NCBI GenBank assembly: GCA_948567375.1
Contig: OX419757.1
Span: forward strand, 67,332,001 to 67,396,000
Length of the DNA: 64,000 nucleotides
Source: Lunularia cruciata
Taxonomy: Eukaryota; Streptophyta; Marchantiopsida; Lunulariales; Lunulariaceae
Direction of reading: 5' to 3'
A model generated the notes under the pieces. The model had not been told where the DNA came from, ran no database searches, and saw only the letters and a list, made by a program, of their open reading frames with translations. The position numbers were made by a program, and so were the translations under genes. Positions 57,171 through 64,000 of the stretch are shown piece by piece; within the stretch, counting starts at the first letter, position 1; each line of letters starts with the position of its first letter.

Positions 57171-60100
57171 TCATGAGTCTGATATCATGCCTGTGATGGT
57201 GACAAAAGATGTGGCAGCGAACATCATAATTCCAAGGACTACCATCAGCATACCTCCCAGAACTTGCACGCACTTCTGAGAAGTAGTTCTAGTTCTTATC
57301 TCAATCATTTCCTCTTCAAGTAGAGTGTGGTCTCTGTGTCCAACGGGTGCATTATGGATCCCTCTAATAAGCAGAATTCCAGGGATGATGAATGCCACCA
57401 TGATTCCCCCTATTGAACCTATTACGACAAACCCCTGCAGTTCAAGCGAAGTTACTGGCGTTGTTAGGAATTTGGGCAAAACACCTCAAGAAGGAATGAA
57501 CAGCTAATAAACTAAGAAAATCAAAGTTCACTACGGAACTAGTTAAAGTTGGGAGGAAACAGCAAAAGAAAGGTTACATTTTCTGGCTAACATAATAATG
57601 GCTATCCCGTGACATGTCGGTGATCTTACCGCTCCAAGACTGCTGACCAGAAGAGCCACTATCAGTGTAAAAACAAACAAGAGAAGGGTGATAGTTATAT
57701 GCCGGGTCCACGAAATAGAAGCCACAGGTGTTGGTATCAATGCCTTGAAAGCGTCGTCCACTATTGATCGTGCAGGATGTGATTGCAGTGGGTAACAAGC
57801 CATTGCTACCTGTTCAATGGACAGAAGTAAACGTCAAGTCAAGAAGTTACAGTAGATTCACAGCTATCTTACTACAGATGGGAAGGAATTCATGGACTAT
57901 CCAGATTTTTAAGTTCAGATAAAGGTTAAGAGGGCTTCTACAATGCTTATCAAAAGATTGTCGGTAATGATCATGATGGCGAAGTCCCAGACGGTAAGAG
58001 TTTAGAGGATTTTGCCAGCTTTAAAACGCTCTGCTTACTACAACGTAACCAGTTGCAACAATTTTCAGACAACAAGAAGTTGTGATAGGGATGATATCCT
58101 CTATATGAAGACATGATACTATGTCATGATAAGATCGCTGTGATGTTGAAGATGATGTCAAACCTTTGGTATTAGAACACCGGCGCAAAATGATCAGAGT
58201 AAAAGAAGCTTGAAAATGTATTTCGGTGAGAAAAAAGTAATCAGAAGCGATCTGTGTTGATTCGAACTAGCACAAAATTTCCTCAGTAGAGTGGACATTA
58301 ATATCTTACCACAGCCATGCCGAAGCGTGCAACGTTCATGAGCTTATTGGCTGTGCCGAAGCTGTTCAAGATATCGGCCTTTACATCTGGAAAGATCAGA
58401 TAACCAAATATCCCAACCTATCCACAATCCAAAGATATATCAAAACGATTAGTATTGCCCCCTAGTCTTGCTCACTTGGCTAATTCAAGAATGGCAATGA
58501 TATTTCTCTGCCACAGCTTGTCTTAATTATAAGGGCTGGTAGGAACTTAAAAGGATGGTATTTTTGACACTACAGAAAGGATCAGGCAAGAGGCATACCA
58601 GGCAGTAGCAGATGAGGCAAATGGACATGGAGACAAAAATAATGCCGTCCATCCTTTTCACTCGGTCTGACCTTGTTCCTGAAGAAATTTGAGATATAAC
58701 CTCTTCATCCAGAAGGCGCTCTTCAAGTGGTCCTTTTGCATGACCGAAGAAAGGGTTGGGATTTTTAGCGAGTTCAGCAAAGATCGGGACGACCTGTCAC
58801 ATCGGATATCACCACAAGTCCACAATTAATCATACAGCTATCTCAAACGACATGCAGATATTTTAAGCTCCGCGTTTTGCAATGATAAGTAGGACAATTA
58901 CCTGGATGTGACATGCAAACGCATAAACAGATATATCCAGGATGATCAGTGCTTGCTTTCCAGCTTGCAAGACGACAATCTGATCAACAGATACAGGTAT
59001 GATTATATAGTCAGCTGCAAAGCTATGCAGTCCTTATCGATAACCATTCAAATCATACGATCATTGATTCCTTCTTAAATTAGCTTGCAAAGAACTAGAA
59101 GTGAAGATCTGTTAGAGTACAGAGGAATTAGTCACAAAAAAGACTACATTCAATCATGACCTGCAACTTAGAGATTGAGAAAAGGCATTCAAAACTGAAG
59201 CAAAACGAACCATACATCCGAAGGAAAGCCGTTGGCAAACAGTTTTTTGATTCCGACAGTTACTGTTGCAACAGTCAAGTAGATAAATATGACCACCTGC
59301 ACAGGTCAGAGATCACCCACGATAACAGTGATCGTGAATCCTTTTTTCAAGAATTTTCGTACCATTGTATGGATATTGGCCACTAGAAAATTAGCCTTCT
59401 TCAGTAGTTTCCCTAAGCTAAGCTGTTATAATACGATTTGTTCACCATACTGCTATCCAGCTTGGTTGTGGCTTTGGTGCTTCCTTTTTGAGCTTTCTTT
59501 TTTCTGTTCATGTGATGTCTGAGAATGCTCAAGCTCTGTCTATCTTCAGAGATTCAATCTCATGCATGCTCTCCTTTGGGTGAACTATAGAGTTTCTGAA
59601 GAGCCAATTCAACGGCTTTAATCAGATATGACTTTCGTGAACTTTCTATAGTCAACCTCTATCAAAACTATCAAAGTCCTGCTAGTAAACATTTACTTAG
59701 TAGTCTTCTTCTTCTGAATTCATTGGTTTTCCTACAGCCCGTTGTCTTTATGCACTCGTTACGACGCGTTTCATGTCTCAACGGGATGAAGAAGGATTGT
59801 GTTTGCGAGTCCTACACTTGGGAATCAGATGTTTACAGCAAGAAACGAGAAAATAAGAAAAGACAAAAGCATCTGCTTATTAAACGTACTCACCGCTATT
59901 AAACTGCTGTACTTCAAGGAATTAATGACTATTTTCATGGCAAGTGGCAATATCACCACGAAGGCGAAAATAATGATAACAAAGCTGCCACCACAAAGAC
60001 CACAGAGAAGTAGTTAGAATTCATACAGAAAGACATACACAGCGGTGTTATCTCTGAGATCAACAGTTCACATAAAACCTCCTCGACATATAAATGTCTA

Positions 60101-63099
60101 AGACAGCTTTGTTTCATACCGAGAGCACTTGATGAAAGTTTGGAGTTCTAGTTTTATCTTCTCGCTATGAATAAAAAGAGCCAATAAGTTCAGGGTCTGT
60201 ACCTGCGATTAGCCAAGATGGATTTCTCGCCAAAAAGAAAAGCGAAAACAGGTTGAAACACATGTCCTGCATATACAGAACAGTGCTTGGAGGCAGCTGT
60301 TAAAATATATAGCTAGAGTAACTTCTTCTTAAATCACAGGCAGTATGAGAATTAACTGAAAGGTTCGGTGAGGTTCTGCTGAAAAGACAGTATAACTAAC
60401 CAAGCAATTCTGGAATTTATAATTGCTCGTGTACATTTAGTGATCAATAAAACTCACCTAAACAAATCCCAAATACAAAGATTGCTTCCATCCAATTTCT
60501 TTAATTTTAGTCTAAAGATGTGAATGAGCACAATAGTGATTCAAACATGTAAATTCAGTAGTATTTCCGTCATCAGTTGCGGTTTCACTCCCCACATCAT
60601 TTCATCCACCAGATTAGTTTGAAACCTAAACAACAATCAGCTAAGAGGATGTACCAGTTATGATCATGTAGGAGATCATGGAACCAATCAAAGTCGCCAT
60701 CATTGTCAAAGATGTAATGACCGCAATTTTCGATCCCAACACGGAGAGTACCAATTGCTGAAAAAATACCACAAGTTTTAGAGTCTTCTTCTTTGATATC
60801 AACTACAGTACTAGATTGCTTCTTAACTCCAAATTCATGCATCGGGGTGTCAAAAGCTCAGTGACAAAGCTAGATTGAGGAGTCTGGGCAGCACTGCGCA
60901 ACGAAGCATACCACTCATCCGTTACTGGAGTTTTCTGAAGCTGCAATTTATGCATACCCTGGACGTCAATCTACCTGGGAACCTAGACCTCAAGGAATAA
61001 GAGAAGAATCAGAGCAGAACTCTGATACTTAAAAATGTTAGTGCAGACTTCCAGAGAGGCAAATGTAAGATGCAACAGTAGAAATATGAGACTCACTTGA
61101 TATGATTGAGAGTTGTACTTCTCTGTAACCCTGACCAGGAGACATAATGAGAAGACTTCGATAAGCCAGATGACACCAGTGAATAACAAACCTCCTACAA
61201 GACCAGTTTGCCTGCACGCCTCACAGCCAATAGCGACAAATCAAGTGAAAATGGTGACTACCGTCTAGTTCCCTGATGAACCACCAAGCATCATTGTTCC
61301 TATTAAATGTGCTGTAGTCTCTTCTCTGAATTAGGTACATTCCTCTTTAATCAGAAGAACCTCCGAACAAAAACCTCGTGAGATGCCCAGCCTGTGCTCA
61401 GTATGAACATCTTGACAATCTCTCAAATATAATTATAACTGATACAAGGACTCCCAAGTGTATGTTTAGTTAAACATATAGGCAAGGTGCTAAATCTTAG
61501 CTCTATATCTAGAAGTAAATATTCATTAGAATATCTGGTGAATTACAACTACACTATATACAACATTAGAACTACTCAAGGTAGTAGTTTTAATGTCGCA
61601 AAATGTAGTACATTGTAAAAAATGCACTTGAACTATATTATGGTTACGTATCTCTCCTAGACTTCAAGCTGTTTAGATCTAGGAAAGATACACCAGAATG
61701 AACTTACTCGCACCACAGTGAACCATGCAAATTGGATGGGCAAGGGCAACCCATCAAGCTTGGGGGAGCAGCTTAGAGACAAGGATTGAAGCAAACAGAA
61801 AATGGTTCTCAAAATTGAGCTAGTGGAAGCCGTATCCAGTACCTGCATGCAACTGGAATTGACCTCCAGTTCAATTACTTCTTCCATGAAGCAATTTAGG
61901 AAGAAACATAATAGCTCTATTTGTTTGTTTAGTCGTCATTCGGGCAAGTTGTGATTGGACACATTAGAACGGAGAAATCTTCGAACTTCTAGTGCAAATT
62001 AGATTCGAGTTCTAATCTTCAACGATGCTGTCTACGAGAATTGGATGCTTCCTGTAGGCGATCTAAATTTACTACTGGAATACGTTATTTATAAAAATCA
62101 ATTTCCATCTCCATTTTAGCTACATCGATTTACACTGTGCGCTAGTTGAACGTGAAAATTTCCAGTAGTGCCATGATCTCATCACCTACTGGATCAAGGG
62201 CACGTGATGGAATATTCCAATTAATGATTGAGAACTGACGAGAATATAAAATCATACAGATTGGAGTTCGTATCACGATCACCCACCTGAAACCAAATGG
62301 GAAGGACAGCACTCCAGCTCCGATGGCAGCATTACAAAGATTTACGACCGAGACCCAGGGCGATTCATTCTTCCCGAATTTTTTCCTGTTCCCAACTAGG
62401 TCAGTACACGCTTCCATTGCTCCCTTCTCTCCTAGTTGCCAGACTTCGTTCTCCCCATAAGCTTGTACCACTTCTTAGCTCATACAGAGATATATATTCT
62501 TTCACAAAATGTATTCCTCCTACCTGTTGGGGCTGATGAGGCTCTCAGCTGGGAGCATGTCGGTAATAATATCATCCATCCAAGCACATCGGTCTTTGAG
62601 GAAATTTTCACAACGCAGGAAGCAGTGCTGATGATCGCAAATTTGACAGTTTTGCAAAATGAATGCAAATCCAAGTGGAAGAGTAGTCAGTTAAGAACAA
62701 AAAATTAATCAATCCTCCCCCGGGATATCACGGAGATCCTCTCCACAAGTCCTCTGCTCTACCATAAGATTGGAACAAACACAGAAACAGAAAACAACAT
62801 CCAAAAATCAGTAGTGCCTTTCCGGGAAAATTGAGAAGTCATCAACCTAGTCTACCCCAATTCAATCTGTTTCAAGAAATCCGAAATCGTCCGCTCCTAG
62901 GACACTCGGATTGCAATCGGTGTTGAAAGTTCGGAACTTTTGTGCGCAATCGCAATATCTTCCCGTCAAATCTCGTTAGCTCACTCTCTTCGTTCGCTCT
63001 CAGCAAAAGAGGTTCACTGTCTTCACACTCTTGAGCATTCGCACTCCAGGAATGACGAGGACTTTGCGGCGGTGTATCTGCGGTCGTCCGCCCATCCAT
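57171..63099 (-). CDS. amino-acid transporter of the AAAP/SLC38 family, intact, multi-exon
   Basis: Exons on the minus strand, all with GT-AG borders and one continuous frame: 62473-62287, 61211-61097, 60757-60655, 60266-60203, 59984-59894, 59296-59216, 58979-58902, 58793-58599, 58417-58310, 57809-57630, 57434-57171. 'NAAIGAGVLSFPFGFR' is the signature first membrane helix of AAAP transporters; 'LLFTGVIWLIEVFSLCLL', 'VVILPLAMKIVINSLKYSSL' and 'VYAFACHIQVVPIFAEL' follow. The protein ends 'TITGMISDS'. About 11 membrane helices; the role would be proton- or sodium-coupled amino-acid transport at a plasma or vacuolar membrane. From ATG 62417 it has 469 residues. A further exon 63099-62985 (starting MDGRTTADTPPQ, ending EPLLLRANEE) splices in phase to 62473 and gives 526 residues. 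This upstream exon is less certain, since its acceptor has a weak pyrimidine tract. Closest subfamily not resolved. Confidence 0.88.
62985..63099 (-). CDS. candidate first coding exon of the AAAP transporter
   Basis: Opens with ATG at 63099 (another in-frame ATG lies at 63183) and ends before GTGAGC (62979-62984). It encodes a hydrophilic cytosolic N-terminus with 'CEDSEPLLLRANEE', an acidic dileucine-type motif often seen in endomembrane transporters. The exon sits in the least AT-rich part of the locus. Phase 1 at its end fits the two bases of the acceptor exon at 62473. Confidence 0.5.
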
Positions 63100-63183
63100 C
63101 CATTCATCCGTCCGTCTGTCCCTGAGAGGAACCCCGGGTTCCGTCGTCCGTTCACGCTGTAATCTCCTTACGACTACTAACAT

Positions 63184-64000
63184 GAGAGCTAAACTATAAT
63201 CACATCATGGATAGCTTCAATTGAGTCCAAACAACCCTACCATCACGTGTCACTGTCTAATATACTGATGGGATACATCCAACGTACATGGTCTTTATTG
63301 ACATTTCGATAGTCCATATGACGGCTTGTATTTTGCTTGGCTTGTGCTGCTTTTCATATATGAGACCAAGACTAAATTGCTCAAATTGACTGAATGCCAC
63401 TTTCTGGTAGATTTCTGGTTATTTCTACACCTAATCATGCGGAAGATGCCACAATCTAGGCTGCTGATTACACAGATACCCTCCCCCATATGTAATATAG
63501 CATAGACAACCATAAATCAACGTAAGAGACCAGCAGTGTAAGTAGCTACAGGTACTTGCCGTGAACAAATCGATTCGGCTCGAGGACTATATGTACTTTC
63601 AAACATTAGTGTAGTAATTCTCGCGTGGAAGAACCAGTCCTTGAATATGCATGGTTTCGCATCCTGAAAGTGAAAAAGATTGAAAATGAGCCACTGCGAT
63701 ATCGAACAAACGTGGTTTTATGGTCCTGGTTTCGATCGTTTGGGACACTGTTGGATTGAGAGGAACCGTAATGTAGTTGAATAGTTATTTCCTCGTCACT
63801 CTTTTCATGACTTGAGGGTATCGAAATACCACTAAGAAAGTTGTAGCAGCGATTACTATTGGCACTAGCTAAGTTCGTTGGTATGACGTGTTGCAGATGA
63901 GGATGCTGAGTAGTTTCCCGAAGTGCTTGACATTGGCGACTTATGTATTGGCGTTGCCCGAAGAAGCCTCTTTACGTAGTACTGTGCTAAATATTGGTCT
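63184..64000. other. gene-free spacer upstream of the transporter gene
   Basis: Likely contains the promoter of the transporter, but I can point to no definite TATA box or element. A 72-codon frame at 63295-63513 (-) shows no domain. Confidence 0.45.

Noticed and set aside
61657-61887. 76-codon minus-strand frame in the transporter locus, considered as an extra exon
   Set aside because: The exons at 62287 and 61211 join in frame directly across a conserved position, and this frame has no transporter-like sequence; it lies in the intron.

Overview
The window looks like a transposon-rich stretch of a land-plant nuclear genome, most likely a non-seed plant such as a bryophyte. The reasons are an intron-rich host gene with GT-AG splice sites, Ty3/gypsy chromoviruses primed by initiator tRNA-Met, PIF/Harbinger transposase relics, a LINE-like element, and long AT-rich spacers. 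This assignment is an inference; the sequence does not name a species. No bacterial-type genes, CRISPR arrays or rRNA genes were seen, and tRNA genes were not searched for systematically.

Layout. 1-6.6 kb holds decayed LINE-like pieces: a tiny 3' tail with a perfect 15-bp target duplication, a plus-strand 3' fragment and a longer minus-strand RT fragment. 6.7-15 kb holds a PIF/Harbinger transposase pseudogene (7.4-8.5 kb) whose last codons lie 6.3 kb away (14.78 kb), because a complete but dead Ty3/gypsy chromovirus (element 1, 8476-14778) inserted near its 3' end. 15-22.4 kb holds tandem repeats, an unidentified decayed coding unit with a 51-bp coiled-coil minisatellite, a Myb/trihelix-like pseudogene and a second tiny LINE tail with a 26-bp target duplication. 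22.4-29 kb is gene-free, partly extremely AT-rich, with a 72-bp (AT)n tract. 29-36.3 kb holds another LINE 3' fragment, a second Harbinger pseudogene split by a solo LTR, and a minus-strand relative of the unidentified unit.

36.5-54.9 kb is the most interesting region: a roughly 10-kb (net) Ty3/gypsy element on the minus strand (element 3). Its order is gag (two zinc knuckles) - aspartic protease - C5 cytosine DNA methyltransferase - reverse transcriptase - RNase H - integrase - PHD finger. It therefore carries both a DNA-methylation writer and a probable chromatin reader. It is decayed; most of the stop codons examined fit C-to-T change in CAG or CGA. A chromovirus (element 2, 39562-45474) is nested in its RT and itself contains a solo LTR. 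A 2.35-kb segment with a 160-bp minisatellite is nested in its gag. Removing each of the nested LTR-derived insertions with one target-site copy brings the interrupted reading frame back together.

57.2-63.1 kb holds the only apparently intact host gene: an amino-acid transporter of the AAAP/SLC38 family on the minus strand, with at least 11 coding exons in continuous frame (469 residues from the inner ATG, or 526 with a plausible upstream exon). The flanks (55-57 kb and 63.1-64 kb) show no recognisable genes.
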